DNA from: Yimella sp. cx-51
Lineage (GTDB): Bacteria; Actinomycetota; Actinomycetes; Actinomycetales; Dermatophilaceae
Length of the DNA stretch: 64,000 nucleotides
Reading direction: 5' to 3'
Assembly: GCF_017654605.1 (NCBI RefSeq)
Contig: NZ_CP072113.1
Location: forward strand, 1,240,001-1,304,000
Part shown: positions 1 to 8,889 of the stretch, in pieces
Numbering within the stretch: position 1 is the first letter of the stretch
Layout of the letters: every line of letters starts with the position of its first letter
Program-made: the position numbers and the translations under genes
Notes under the pieces: model-generated
Told to the model about the DNA's origin: nothing
The model's input: the letters and a program-made list of their open reading frames with translations, nothing else
Databases searched by the model: none

Positions 1-146
1 CGATGGGTTGGTCGATGCTGCTCACGGGTGACTTCTGGTCCCGAAATCCTTTCGAGCGCCGCGCCGGCCTGGCGATCGGCGGGTACGTCGAGCACCACCT
101 GCGGAGGCCGCTGCGACTGGTTGGCCGGGGGCGACGATCCGAATGA
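1..146 (+). CDS. 3' end of an unidentified gene (partial)
   Basis: Reading frame 3 is open from the window edge and encodes 47 residues, ending ...RPLRLVGRGRRSE, before a TGA at 144-146. That stop overlaps the dgt start as ATGA, the usual sign of translational coupling, so this is probably the last part of an upstream gene in the same operon. The tail is basic and has no motif I recognise. It does not look like the DusB C-terminus that often precedes dgt in related genomes. Confidence 0.5.
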   Translation, partial: MGWSMLLTGDFWSRNPFERRAGLAIGGYVEHHLRRPLRLVGRGRRSE

Positions 147-1393
147 GTGCGCACGAGCTGAACGACTACGGCGCGCCCGACCGGCAGCGATTCGTCAGTG
201 AAGATCCCGCCCAGAAGAGTGCCGACCGCGACGACTTCGCCCGAGACCGGGCGCGCGTACTGCACTCGGCGGCCCTTCGGCGACTGGCAGCCAAAACGCA
301 AGTGCTGCAGCCGGATTCGGACGACTTCATCCGCAACCGGTTGACCCACTCGCTCGAGGTGGCCCAGATCGGGCGCGAGATCGCGTCGGCCCTCGGGTGC
401 AGTGCCGATGTGGTCGACACCGCGTGCCTCGCACACGATCTCGGCCATCCGCCGTACGGACACAACGGCGAGCGGGCGCTCGATGCCGTCGCCGAACACA
501 TCGGTGGTTTCGAAGGCAACGCCCAGACGTTCCGGCTACTGACCCGCATCGAAGCCAAACGCTCCACCCCACAGGGCCGTTCAGTCGGACTCAACCTCAC
601 GCGAGCCAGTCTCGACGCCGCCTCGAAATACCCGTGGACGAGGTCGGCGGGGCCGTACCCGACGCCGAAGTTCGGTTGTTATGCCGACGATCTCGACATC
701 TTCGAGTGGGTGCGGTCGTCCGCGCCCACCGGTGGTGGTCGACGCTGCTTGGAGGCGCAGGTCATGGACTGGGCCGACGACGTCGCCTATTCCGTGCACG
801 ACGTCGAGGACGGTGTCACCTCCGGCCTCATCGATCTGCGGGTGCTCGGGTCGCCGAAGGAGATCGACGACCTCGCCGGTCTGGCCCGTGAGCTGTACGC
901 CCCGCACCTACCGCACGAGTTGTTGGTGAACGCAGCCTCCGAACTCCGCGACAGCGGGGCGGTGCCCCTGGAGCGTCACGCCGGACGAGCATCCGTCTCG
1001 GCGCTGAAGGACATGACCAGCCGGTTGATCGGCTGGTTCGTCCGGGAAGCGGTGCGCGCCACGCGCGTCCAGTACGGCGCGGGACGCCTGCTGCGTTACG
1101 ACGCCGATCTGGTGGTGCCGGACGCCGTGCTCGCCGAGTGCGTCCTGCTGAAGGCCACGGCTGCTCGCTACGTGATGCTGACCGACGAGCGCGGACTGCT
1201 CATGGCGCGGCAGCGCGACGAACTCACCGCTCTGGTTGAACTCGTCGCGGGTCGTCCCGATCTACTCGATCCGGTGTTTGCCGAGGACCATCACGCGGCG
1301 GCTGATGACGGCGCGAGGTTGCGGGTGGTCATCGACCAGGTGGCCTCCATGACCGACCTACGCGCTCGGGCGATGACGCTGGCCCACCTGTGA
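143..1393 (+). CDS. dgt: Deoxyguanosinetriphosphate triphosphohydrolase-like HD protein
   Basis: This 416-residue cytosolic enzyme belongs to the dGTPase branch of the HD superfamily, which hydrolyses dNTPs to nucleoside and triphosphate and so shapes nucleotide pools. The HD metal site is visible: H69 in RLTHS, the H98-D99 pair in LAHDLGHPPYGH, and a later Asp in the MDWADDVAYS segment. Length is normal for actinobacterial members. The ATG overlaps the stop of the preceding frame, and dnaG follows 94 bp downstream, a conserved actinobacterial pairing. Substrate preference among dNTPs cannot be read from sequence. Confidence 0.93.
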   Translation: MSAHELNDYGAPDRQRFVSEDPAQKSADRDDFARDRARVLHSAALRRLAAKTQVLQPDSDDFIRNRLTHSLEVAQIGREIASALGCSADVVDTACLAHDLGHPPYGHNGERALDAVAEHIGGFEGNAQTFRLLTRIEAKRSTPQGRSVGLNLTRASLDAASKYPWTRSAGPYPTPKFGCYADDLDIFEWVRSSAPTGGGRRCLEAQVMDWADDVAYSVHDVEDGVTSGLIDLRVLGSPKEIDDLAGLARELYAPHLPHELLVNAASELRDSGAVPLERHAGRASVSALKDMTSRLIGWFVREAVRATRVQYGAGRLLRYDADLVVPDAVLAECVLLKATAARYVMLTDERGLLMARQRDELTALVELVAGRPDLLDPVFAEDHHAAADDGARLRVVIDQVASMTDLRARAMTLAHL

Positions 1394-1487
1394 ATAACTC
1401 CGGCCGGTCTGCGACCTAAACTGACAAGCTGCAGCGACGACGGACGACGATTGCTGCGACAACGACAGGTGATGGAGGCGGGTAGCG

Positions 1488-3365
1488 ATGGCGGGTCTGA
1501 TCAAGACCGACGACATCGCTGTGGTCAAGGAGCGCGCCTCGCTGGAAGAGGTCGTGCGTGAGCACGTGACGCTGCGTTCGGCCGGTCCCGGATCGCTCAA
1601 GGGGCTGTGCCCCTTCCACGACGAGAAGACGCCGTCGTTCACGGTGCGTCCCTCCGTCGGCGCCTATCACTGCTTCGGATGCGGCAAGTCCGGCGATGTC
1701 ATCTCCTTCGTCATGGAGATCGAGCACCTTACCTTCGCCGAGACGGTCGAACGCCTCGCCGGCAAGTACGGCGTCGAGCTGCACTACGAGGAGGGACGCG
1801 GACCGCGGCCTGAGTCGATCGGTCGCCGCACCCGGTTGTTGGAGGCCCACCGCGTCGCCGATGAGTTCTACCAGGAAGCTCTCATCAAGCACGGCGAAGG
1901 ACGCACCGCCCGCGACTTCCTGCGAGCCCGAGGATTCAACAGCGCCTCGTGCAAACCGTTCGGCGTCGGATACGCACCCCGCGGTGGTGAGGTGCTGGTA
2001 GATGTGTTGCAGCGCAAGGGTTTCACCGAGGACGAAATGGTGCTCGCGGGGCTGGTCGGACGCGGCCGCCGCGGCCTGTACGACCGGTTCCGCGGACGCC
2101 TGGTCTGGCCGATTCGCGACATCACCGGCGACACGATCGGGTTCGGCGCTCGCCGCATCTTCGACGACGACCGCATCGAAGCGAAGTACCTCAACACCAC
2201 CGAAACGCCGATCTACAAGAAGACCCAGGTGCTCTACGGCCTTGACCTGGCGAAGAAGTCGATCTCGGGAGAACGACGCGCAGTGATCGTCGAGGGCTAC
2301 ACCGACGTCATGGCCTGTCATCTCTCCGGCGTCACCCAGGCGGTCGCCACCTGTGGCACAGCCTTCGGCGCTGATCACATCAAGGCACTGCGCCGGCTCA
2401 TCCGGGACGAAGCCGGACAAGCACCGGGCCAGGTGGTGTTCACCTTCGACGGCGATGCCGCGGGTCAGAAGGCAGCGATGAAGGCCTTCGAGATGGATCA
2501 GCAATGGGCCGCGCAGTCATATGTCGCTGTTGCCCCGGACGGCATGGATCCCTGCGAACTGCTTCTGGCGCAGGGTGAGCCGGCCGTCGCCGCGCTGGTC
2601 GACTCGGCCATCCCGATGTTCGAGTTCGCGGTACGCACCACGCTCGCGCGGTTCGACCTGGCGACGGTCGAGGGACGCGTCCAGGGCATGCGGGCGGTTG
2701 CCCCGATCCTCAAGGGGATTCGCGACACCGCGCTGCGTCCGGCATACACCCGGGAAGTTGCTGGTTGGCTGGGCGTGCCGCTCGACCAGTTGGACGCAGA
2801 AGTGCGCAGGGCGACCGTCACCTCGGTCGTCGAGCGCCGCACCCCGGAGCCCGAAGCAGACGAGCCGAGCGAACCTGCAGGCATTCCGCTGCCCAACTTC
2901 CGTGACCCGATCGTCGTCGCCGAGATGCAGTTGCTCACCTGCATCCTGCAGTTCCCCGGGGCCGTGCCGGGCCCGCAGCTGATGGCGTTGACCGCCGACG
3001 ACTTCGTGGCACCTGCCCACCGCGCGATCTTCGAGGCGGTGATGCGCGTCGGCGACCCGTCGACCCAGTCGCTTCGTGCCTGGAGTGACGCCGTCCGCGA
3101 GCAAGCGCCCACCGAACTCGGTGGCTACGTGGCACGCCTGTCGGTCGATCAGCTACCGACCCGGATCGACCGCAACACCGGCCTTCCCGAGACCCGTTTC
3201 GCGGCCTCGCTGATCCTGCGCGTGCGGGACGCCGCGATGCGTCGGCGCATCGACGACGTGATGGCGCAACTGCGTCAGCAATCGACCGACCTCGCGCGTT
3301 CGCGCTCACTGTCTGCGCAGCTGCTGCAGCTGCAGGCAGCCCACGCCCGACTGGCCACCGACTGA
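1488..3365 (+). CDS. dnaG: DNA primase DnaG
   Basis: DnaG makes RNA primers at the replication fork with the DnaB helicase. Domains appear in the expected order. A CHC2 zinc finger uses C41, H44, C62 and C65 (CPFH...CFGC). The catalytic core holds the TOPRIM elements VIVEGYTD near residues 266-273 and FTFDGDAAG near 318-326. A C-terminal DnaB-binding-like region starts around residue 470. The 625-residue length is typical. The ATG at 1488 follows a GGAGG at about 1472 and gives the canonical N-terminus MAGLIKTDD. A TAAACT box at 1417-1422 could serve as a -10 element. Confidence 0.97.
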   Translation: MAGLIKTDDIAVVKERASLEEVVREHVTLRSAGPGSLKGLCPFHDEKTPSFTVRPSVGAYHCFGCGKSGDVISFVMEIEHLTFAETVERLAGKYGVELHYEEGRGPRPESIGRRTRLLEAHRVADEFYQEALIKHGEGRTARDFLRARGFNSASCKPFGVGYAPRGGEVLVDVLQRKGFTEDEMVLAGLVGRGRRGLYDRFRGRLVWPIRDITGDTIGFGARRIFDDDRIEAKYLNTTETPIYKKTQVLYGLDLAKKSISGERRAVIVEGYTDVMACHLSGVTQAVATCGTAFGADHIKALRRLIRDEAGQAPGQVVFTFDGDAAGQKAAMKAFEMDQQWAAQSYVAVAPDGMDPCELLLAQGEPAVAALVDSAIPMFEFAVRTTLARFDLATVEGRVQGMRAVAPILKGIRDTALRPAYTREVAGWLGVPLDQLDAEVRRATVTSVVERRTPEPEADEPSEPAGIPLPNFRDPIVVAEMQLLTCILQFPGAVPGPQLMALTADDFVAPAHRAIFEAVMRVGDPSTQSLRAWSDAVREQAPTELGGYVARLSVDQLPTRIDRNTGLPETRFAASLILRVRDAAMRRRIDDVMAQLRQQSTDLARSRSLSAQLLQLQAAHARLATD

Positions 3366-3373
3366 GGAGAACG

Positions 3374-3904
3374 ATGCGCATTCTTGGACGCGACCCCAAG
3401 CCGCCCGCAGATCTGGTGCGGACGCTCGATCTGCCGCGCGGGGAGAAGGTGCTGGCCTTCGCGGTCGACGACAACACCGGCTCCACCGTGGCTGCGACCA
3501 CGACCGAACTGGTCACGGTCGCGGGCAGCCAGGTGCTCACCCGCCGACCGTGGTTCGAGGTCGACACCGGCGGTTGGAGCCCGGACACCTGGACCCTCAG
3601 CATCACCTGGGTCGACGGCGGTCGGGGTAGTCAGTACACCTTCAAGGAAGTCGAGACCCGGATACCCGAGGTGTTCCACGAGCGGGTGCGGGCATCGGTG
3701 GTGATTTCTGGCGCTCTGCCGACCACAGGTCGCGGACAGTCGGGGCACGTGGCGATCCGCAAGGACCTGCGCACCGGTGAGATGTTCGACCAGGTGGTGC
3801 TGGGACGACGCACGAACGCGGCTGACCCGCAGGTCGCTGCGGAGGTCGACCGGCTTCGCATCGAATTGCGCGACCAGGTAGGCCTGGCACCGGTCGCGGA
3901 GTGA
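3374..3904 (+). CDS. Conserved actinobacterial hypothetical protein
   Basis: A 176-residue protein starts 8 bp after the dnaG stop, behind a TGAGGAGAACG ribosome-binding site that overlaps that stop, so it is co-transcribed with dnaG. I see no signal peptide or membrane segment. The sequence is mixed alpha/beta, with a Trp-rich centre (RRPWFEV, WSPDTWTLSITW) and an acidic/basic C-terminus. I recall similar small proteins next to dnaG in actinobacteria but no function. It looks soluble. No catalytic motif is apparent. Confidence 0.8.
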   Translation: MRILGRDPKPPADLVRTLDLPRGEKVLAFAVDDNTGSTVAATTTELVTVAGSQVLTRRPWFEVDTGGWSPDTWTLSITWVDGGRGSQYTFKEVETRIPEVFHERVRASVVISGALPTTGRGQSGHVAIRKDLRTGEMFDQVVLGRRTNAADPQVAAEVDRLRIELRDQVGLAPVAE

Positions 3905-3942
3905 GCTAGCTGGCCGATTCGGTCGAACGGGCGGGTCTTTGC

Positions 3943-3948
3943 TACAGT
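3943..3948 (+). promoter_or_regulatory. Candidate -10 box for tRNA-Asn
   Basis: TACAGT lies 27 nt before the mature tRNA 5' end, which allows a short leader. No good -35 hexamer is evident. Confidence 0.3.
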
Positions 3949-3974
3949 TTCCGCTGCGCCTCACGGGGACACAT

Positions 3975-4047
3975 TCCCCTGTAGCTCAATTGGCAGAGCA
4001 GCCGGCTGTTAACCGGCAGGTTGTTGGTTCGAGTCCAACCGGGGGAG
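3975..4047 (+). tRNA. tRNA-Asn (GTT)
   Basis: A complete cloverleaf can be drawn. The 7-bp acceptor stem is TCCCCTG with CGGGGGA, the anticodon stem is GCCGG/CCGGC around loop CTGTTAA (anticodon GTT), and the T arm is GTTGG-TTCGAGT-CCAAC. The discriminator is G at 4047. CCA is not encoded. Confidence 0.97.
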
Positions 4048-4054
4048 CGCACAT

Positions 4055-4095
4055 AAGGCCTCTGACCTGCGGAAACGTAGGAGTCAGAGGCCTTT
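4055..4095 (+). terminator. Rho-independent-type hairpin after tRNA-Asn
   Basis: A perfect 12-bp inverted repeat (4055-4066 with 4083-4094; arms begin AAGGCCTC) surrounds a 16-nt loop and is followed by TTT. It lies between the tRNA and the oppositely oriented oxidoreductase, so it may stop both. Confidence 0.75.
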
Positions 4096-4113
4096 GTCGT
4101 GAGTGCGAGCGGC

Positions 4114-5145
4114 TCATGGCCAGAGGTCGGCCACGATGGTGGCCACCTTTCCTGACCGGATGTCGCGCCAGCCTGTGCCTGCCCACAGATGCACGAATTG
4201 TGCGTCGCCGGCCTCGGCAGCCGCTCGCCGCAACGGCCCGGTGAGATGGTGAACGGCCGGGTAGGCAGCCGGAGCGCATGCTCCGAACCGATCGATGAAC
4301 TTGTTGTGCAGTGACCGAGCCGGACGCCCGGTGAAGCTGCGCGTCACCGTCGTGGTGGTGAACGCCGGGTCTTGAAGAGCTCGGCGGTGGGTGGCGGAGG
4401 TGCCGGCCTCGTCCGCCAGTAGGAAAGTGGTGCCGAGTTGTACGGCCACGGCGTGCTCGAGCGCTGCAGTGATGGCGGCGTGGTCGGTCAACCCGCCCGC
4501 AGCGATGAGGGGCAGATCGACCGCCTGTGCGACAGCAGGGAGAAGCTCGGTCAGGGCGAGTGCGCCGGGTTCGGTCAGGGTGCTGTGAGTCCCACGATGG
4601 CCGCCCGCCTCCGGGCCTTGGACCACGAGTGCGTCGTAACCGACAGATCGCGCAGCTTCAGCCTCGTCCACGCTCGTGACGGTAGCGATGACGCAACTGC
4701 CGACGGTCTGCAGCGACCGGACGACGTCGGCGCCGGGCAGCCCGAAGGTGAACGACACCATCGGCACTGGATCTGATTGCAGGACAGCGATTTTCGCGTC
4801 CCAATCATCGGTGTCAGGGGAGTCTGCGGTTGGGAGTGCGAGGTCGGTCAGCCCGTATTCGGCGGCAGTGGCGGCAAGAGCCTGCCGGTAGTCGCCAATG
4901 GCCGAGTCGTCGACGGGGTCGTCGTTGGGAACGAAGAGATTGACCCCGAACGGCGCATCGGTGAGTGCGCGCGTCGATTTGATCTGGTCATGCATCTGAC
5001 CGGCTGTGCGATACCCGGCGGCCAGAAATCCTGATCCGCCGATTGCAGCCACGGCAGCGACGAGCTCCGGGGTACTCGGACCGCCCGCCATCGGCGCAGC
5101 GATGATCGGCAGGGCCAGCGTGGGCAGGTTTGGCATGGCCACCAT
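4114..5145 (-). CDS. Nitronate monooxygenase-type flavin oxidoreductase
   Basis: This 343-residue protein fits the FMN-dependent 2-nitropropane dioxygenase/NMO family (TIM barrel). Seen motifs are the N-terminal LPIIAAPMAGG, the GPEAGGHRG segment that carries the family's active-site His, GGLTDHAA, and VAVQLGTTFLL for FMN phosphate binding. Members oxidise nitronates or act as FMN-dependent NAD(P)H oxidoreductases or enoyl reductases, so the substrate is open. It is monocistronic, convergent with tRNA-Asn and divergent from the PhoX gene. The start could be the first ATG (5145) or the ATG three codons later. Confidence 0.88.
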   Translation of the reverse strand: MVAMPNLPTLALPIIAAPMAGGPSTPELVAAVAAIGGSGFLAAGYRTAGQMHDQIKSTRALTDAPFGVNLFVPNDDPVDDSAIGDYRQALAATAAEYGLTDLALPTADSPDTDDWDAKIAVLQSDPVPMVSFTFGLPGADVVRSLQTVGSCVIATVTSVDEAEAARSVGYDALVVQGPEAGGHRGTHSTLTEPGALALTELLPAVAQAVDLPLIAAGGLTDHAAITAALEHAVAVQLGTTFLLADEAGTSATHRRALQDPAFTTTTVTRSFTGRPARSLHNKFIDRFGACAPAAYPAVHHLTGPLRRAAAEAGDAQFVHLWAGTGWRDIRSGKVATIVADLWP

Positions 5146-5220
5146 GGTGGCACCTCGGTGGTTGTCGTTCCGCGCAGGAGTGCAGGCAGCGCATGGCCGG
5201 ACAGACGTTCTTGACGTAAC

Positions 5221-5242
5221 GCTTACCCGACGTTCACCAAGG
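5221..5242 (+). promoter_or_regulatory. Possible PHO box upstream of the PhoX gene
   Basis: Two 11-nt units lie head to tail: GCTTACCCGAC and GTTCACCAAGG. The second starts with a perfect GTTCACC, the core of the PhoP direct-repeat unit known from Streptomyces. The first differs at two of the seven core positions. The location, before a phosphatase gene and about 135 bp from its start, fits phosphate control. The assignment is inference. Confidence 0.38.
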
Positions 5243-5376
5243 TGTTACTCGCGCAGCGGAGCGTACTTCTACCTTCGAACAGGGCCAGCTGCGCACCGCC
5301 GCCGGTGCCCCCGGTTGTTGCCATCAGACCGACCAACCTCAGATCTGCAGTTCACCTGTGTGGAAGGACCCCCGCT

Positions 5377-7386
5377 TTGACCCCCACCCCGGAACACCGC
5401 TCGCTGCTGCCGCTTGCTGCGCGCCCGCACAACGGCAGCCGCTCCCTCATGACCTGCCACTACCGCTGCGCAGACTCCTGCTTCCAGCCGGTGGCCAACA
5501 CCACCGACAACGAATACTTCGGTGACATCGTCCGTGGCACGAAGCGCCGGACGCTGCTCAAGGCGATCGGCGCCAGCGCTGCAGCTGTTGGGGTCGGGAT
5601 GGCGACGGCCGGACAGGCTGCTGCCGCCGGCTCGGGCCATGGTCTGGGCCGCCCCGTGTTCGAGTTCGAGGGCACCCCGCCGGTGCCGTTCGAGACCGAC
5701 AAGGTCGTCACCCCCGAGGGCTTCACCTGGAAGCCGTTGGTCAAGTGGGGCGACCCGATCGTTGCCGGAGCGCCGAAGTTCGACTTCAACAATCAGAGCG
5801 CCGCTGCACAGGAGAAGCAGTTCGGTTACAACTGCGACTACGTCGGTCTGGTGCGCAACGGACGCTCCAGCCGTGGCTTGCTCGTGGTCAACAACGAGTA
5901 CACCAACGAAGAGCTGATGTTCCGTGGCTACAGCGGGCCGAAGTCGCTCAGCACCGAGCAGGTCAAGATTGTCATGGCGGCGCACGGCCTCTCGGTCGTC
6001 GAGGTTTCGCGCAAGGGCGTGGAGTGGCAGGCACACATGGGCGCCCGCAAGAACCGCCGCATCACAGCCACCACGCCGTTTGCGCTGACCGGCCCCGCCG
6101 CCGGTTCCAAGCTCGTGCGTACCAAGACCGACCCCACTGGTCGCCGGGTGCTTGGCACCTTCGGCAACTGTTCCGGTGGCACCACTCCGTGGGGCACGGT
6201 GTTGTCGGGTGAGGAGAACTTCAACGGCTACTTCTCCTCGGCCGCGGACGCCCCCGGTCAGGAAGCCGCGTACAAGCGGTACGGAGTTTCCGGCAGCAAG
6301 GGCCGCGGTTGGGAGTCGGTCGACCCGCGCTTCGACACCACCAAGGAGCCGAACGAGGTCAACCGCTTCGGCTACATCATCGAGGTCGACCCGACCGACC
6401 CCACGTCCACTCCGCGCAAGCACACCGCGCTCGGACGACTGAAGCACGAAGGCGCGAACGTCTGCATCGCTGCAGACGGCCGGGTCGTCGCTTACACCGG
6501 CGACGACGAGCGCTTCGACTATCTCTACAAGTTCGTGTCGCGCCGTAAGTACAAGCCGGGCGACCGCCGACACAACATGACCTTGCTGGAGGAGGGCGAC
6601 CTCTACGTCGCCAAGTTCACCGGTGACGGCCAGCAGGACGGCATCTGCGACGGCACCGGCACGTGGCTGCCGCTGGTGCAGGGTGGCAAGTCGAAGATCG
6701 CCGGCATGTCGGTCGAGGAGGTGCTGGTCTGGACGCGTCTGGCTGCCGACAAGGCCGGTGCGACCAAGATGGACCGTCCCGAGGACGTCGAGCCCAGCCC
6801 GGTCACGGGCAAGGTTTATGTTGCGCTGACCAACAACTCCAAGCGCACCGCCGACCAGGTCGACGAGGTCAACCCGCGGGCGAGCAACAAGCACGGCCAG
6901 GTCTTGGAGATCACCGAGCGCCGCGGGGATCAGACCGCCACCGAGTTCACTTGGAAGCTCGTGCTGATCTGTGGTGACCCGAGTGATCCGTCCACCTACT
7001 TCGACGGCTACGACAAGAGCGAGGTCAGCCCGATCTCGTGCCCGGACAACGTCGCCTTCGACTCCAAGGGCAACCTGTGGATCTCGACGGACGGCAACGC
7101 CCTGGGCAACGCGGACGCGTTCTTCATGATGCCGCTGGAGGGCAAGCACGCTGGCCATCTCCAGCAGTTCCACACCGTCCCTCACGGCGCGGAGTCGGCC
7201 GGCCCGCTGATCGTCGACGACAAGACGGTGTTCTGCGCAGTTCAGCACCCGGGTGAGGTCGACGGGGCGAGCCCGTCGGCGCCCGCGAGCCTGTTCCCGT
7301 ACGACGGCACCGGTCAGCCGCGTCCGTCGGTGATCCAGGTGTTCCGTGACAAGGCGGGCAAGCCGGGCAAGCCGAGACGTCACTGA
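5377..7386 (+). CDS. PhoX-family (DUF839) secreted alkaline phosphatase
   Basis: The 669-residue protein has the PhoX/DUF839 beta-propeller signature throughout, including VVNNEYTNEE, GTFGNCSGGTTPWGT, SGEENFNGYF, LGRLKHEGANV and CPDNVAFDSKGNLW. PhoX enzymes are Ca/Fe-dependent phosphomonoesterases exported folded. A Tat signal is visible as KRRTLLK (residues 56-62), then an alanine-rich core ending near residue 84. The long n-region before the twin arginine is usual for this family. I chose the TTG at 5377 because GGAAGGA precedes it by 9 nt and the resulting N-terminus (MTPTPEHRSLLPL) fits homologues; upstream in-frame codons lack a ribosome-binding site. A possible PHO box lies upstream. 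The gene ends in a strong hairpin. Confidence 0.9.
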   Translation: MTPTPEHRSLLPLAARPHNGSRSLMTCHYRCADSCFQPVANTTDNEYFGDIVRGTKRRTLLKAIGASAAAVGVGMATAGQAAAAGSGHGLGRPVFEFEGTPPVPFETDKVVTPEGFTWKPLVKWGDPIVAGAPKFDFNNQSAAAQEKQFGYNCDYVGLVRNGRSSRGLLVVNNEYTNEELMFRGYSGPKSLSTEQVKIVMAAHGLSVVEVSRKGVEWQAHMGARKNRRITATTPFALTGPAAGSKLVRTKTDPTGRRVLGTFGNCSGGTTPWGTVLSGEENFNGYFSSAADAPGQEAAYKRYGVSGSKGRGWESVDPRFDTTKEPNEVNRFGYIIEVDPTDPTSTPRKHTALGRLKHEGANVCIAADGRVVAYTGDDERFDYLYKFVSRRKYKPGDRRHNMTLLEEGDLYVAKFTGDGQQDGICDGTGTWLPLVQGGKSKIAGMSVEEVLVWTRLAADKAGATKMDRPEDVEPSPVTGKVYVALTNNSKRTADQVDEVNPRASNKHGQVLEITERRGDQTATEFTWKLVLICGDPSDPSTYFDGYDKSEVSPISCPDNVAFDSKGNLWISTDGNALGNADAFFMMPLEGKHAGHLQQFHTVPHGAESAGPLIVDDKTVFCAVQHPGEVDGASPSAPASLFPYDGTGQPRPSVIQVFRDKAGKPGKPRRH

Positions 7387-7394
7387 GGCCGACA

Positions 7395-7431
7395 TTCGGC
7401 CCCGTTCACCGTCGTGGTGAGCGGGGCCGAA
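7395..7431 (+). terminator. Strong hairpin after the PhoX gene
   Basis: A 16-bp inverted repeat with one G-T pair (7395-7410 with 7416-7431) has a 5-nt loop. It lies between convergent genes and has no clear T-tract, as is common in actinobacteria. Confidence 0.7.
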
Positions 7432-7448
7432 CGCATGTGGTGCAGGGG

Positions 7449-8274
7449 CTAGCGAGTGTTCGCTGCGGCGGCCAGATGGGGCACCAGCCGTGCCCGCACG
7501 ATCGGAAGCATCGAGTCGGCGAACAGCTTGGACACGTGCTTGTCGTCGCGATAGACCAGCACGTTCCCGATCACCGGGGGACAGTTCTCGGTGGGGCACG
7601 CCTTCGCGGGGTCGGTCGTGGTCGCATGGATCGACCAGGCGAGCGACGGGACGATGACGCACAGCAGGGCCATGCCGATGGCGAGCCGGCGTCGGTGAAC
7701 AGCACCGCGGGTCGCCAGGACGACCAGGCCGATCAGCAATGGCCAGACCAGGTAGTACTGCTCTTCGACTGCGAGCGACCAGAAGTGCTGGACAGGTGAG
7801 GGCTCGGTGCCGGCGAAGTAGTCGACCGACTGGGACGCCAAGCGCCAGTTGATGACGTAGGTAGCCGAGGCCAGGATGTCGCCACAGATCTGACGCCAAG
7901 TCGACGCTGGCATGGCCCACCAGGTGAGCAACATCGATGCCCAGGACGATCGATGCCGCCGGGAGCAGACGCTTGGCTCGTCGGGCCCAGAAGTCGGCGA
8001 ACGAGATTCGACCGGTGCGGTCGACTTCGCGCAGCGGCAGTCCGGTGATCAGGAACCCGGAGATCACGAAGAAAACGTCGACTCCGATGAACCCTCCGTG
8101 CAGCCCCGGCACACCAGCATGGGCGAGCAGGACGAACCACACGGCGATCGCACGAAGTCCTTCGATGTCCGCCCGGAACTTGGCGTGAGCCAGAGCGCTT
8201 GCCGTGGCGGCGGCTTCGGTCGGTCCTTCGTGATGCGACGTGTGCGCGGCCGCCGTTTTCGACGTGTCCTGCAT
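7449..8274 (-). pseudogene. Degraded acyltransferase-3/SGNH (OafA-type) gene
   Basis: The N-terminal frame (start 8274, about 113 codons) encodes the first part of a membrane acyltransferase-3: FRADIEGLRAIAV, then GVDVFFVISGFLITG and RRAKRLLPAA. Near 7930-7940 the homology shifts to the next frame, which continues with YVINWRLA, PSPVQHFWSLAVEEQYYLVWP. Within that frame, SLAWSIHATTTDPA is followed directly by CPPVIGNVLVYRDDKH, which is normally the extreme C-terminal SGNH segment. So there is a one-base frameshift and also an in-frame loss of most of the membrane domain and SGNH domain. Only about 274 codons remain of an expected 650 or more. Such enzymes O-acylate cell-surface polymers; this copy cannot. 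Confidence 0.82.
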
Positions 8275-8347
8275 GGATGACGCCTTCGATACGTCGGGTC
8301 AGGATGACGTAGATCACACCCGGCGCGCATCACGGCGCGCCCAAGCA

Positions 8348-8364
8348 GCCGGCTTTCGGCCGGC
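8348..8364 (-). terminator. Weak hairpin downstream of the SRPBCC gene
   Basis: GCCGGC at 8348-8353 pairs with GCCGGC at 8359-8364 around TTTCG. The stem is short and GC-only, and a termination role is uncertain. Confidence 0.3.
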
Positions 8365-8402
8365 GCCGGTAGTCGGAAGAGCCCGCTGGTGCCGTGTTTT
8401 GT

Positions 8403-8852
8403 TCAGGCGTGGTCGGCGCGTTCGGCCAGTAGAGCCAGGCGGCGGAGAGTCTCCCTGTTGCGGGCGGCGATGCCCACCTGCCGTGCGGGCTTGGGCGTGT
8501 GCGCGAGCGGCCCGGAGACCGCGTCCTCCTCCATGCTGATCACGGTTCCACCGTCCGGAGTGGCGATGAGGCAGATGGCGACGATGGCGGTGCCGAACGG
8601 ACGGGTCTTCGCCTCCAGCCGCAAGGACTTGCCCGGTTCGCAGTCCCGTACCGCGGTCTCGTCATCCAGCAGCAACGGCCAGCTGCCGACACTGTGATGC
8701 AATTTTGTTCCGGGTGAAGGGAATCCGGCCTCCACGGCGCGCATGCGCGAGGCTCCCACCACCCACGACGGATAGGCCCACCCGTCGGCGAGCACCGACC
8801 AGACGGCTTCCGGCGAAGCGGGCGTGGTGTGTTCGACCGAGATGGTGCGCAT
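8403..8852 (-). CDS. SRPBCC (START-like) family protein
   Basis: A 149-residue soluble protein starts with ISVEHTTPASPEAVWSVLADGWAYPSWV, the typical opening of polyketide-cyclase/START-like folds, and has the matching hydrophobic-cavity pattern. These proteins bind lipids or other hydrophobic ligands. It lies 37 bp downstream of a phytoene-desaturase-like oxidoreductase on the same strand, so the two probably share a transcript and possibly a lipid or isoprenoid substrate. The ligand is unknown. Confidence 0.8.
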   Translation of the reverse strand: MRTISVEHTTPASPEAVWSVLADGWAYPSWVVGASRMRAVEAGFPSPGTKLHHSVGSWPLLLDDETAVRDCEPGKSLRLEAKTRPFGTAIVAICLIATPDGGTVISMEEDAVSGPLAHTPKPARQVGIAARNRETLRRLALLAERADHA

Positions 8853-8889
8853 GGAGTCTCCTGTGGTTCAGCGTGGTTTAGCTGGGGGT

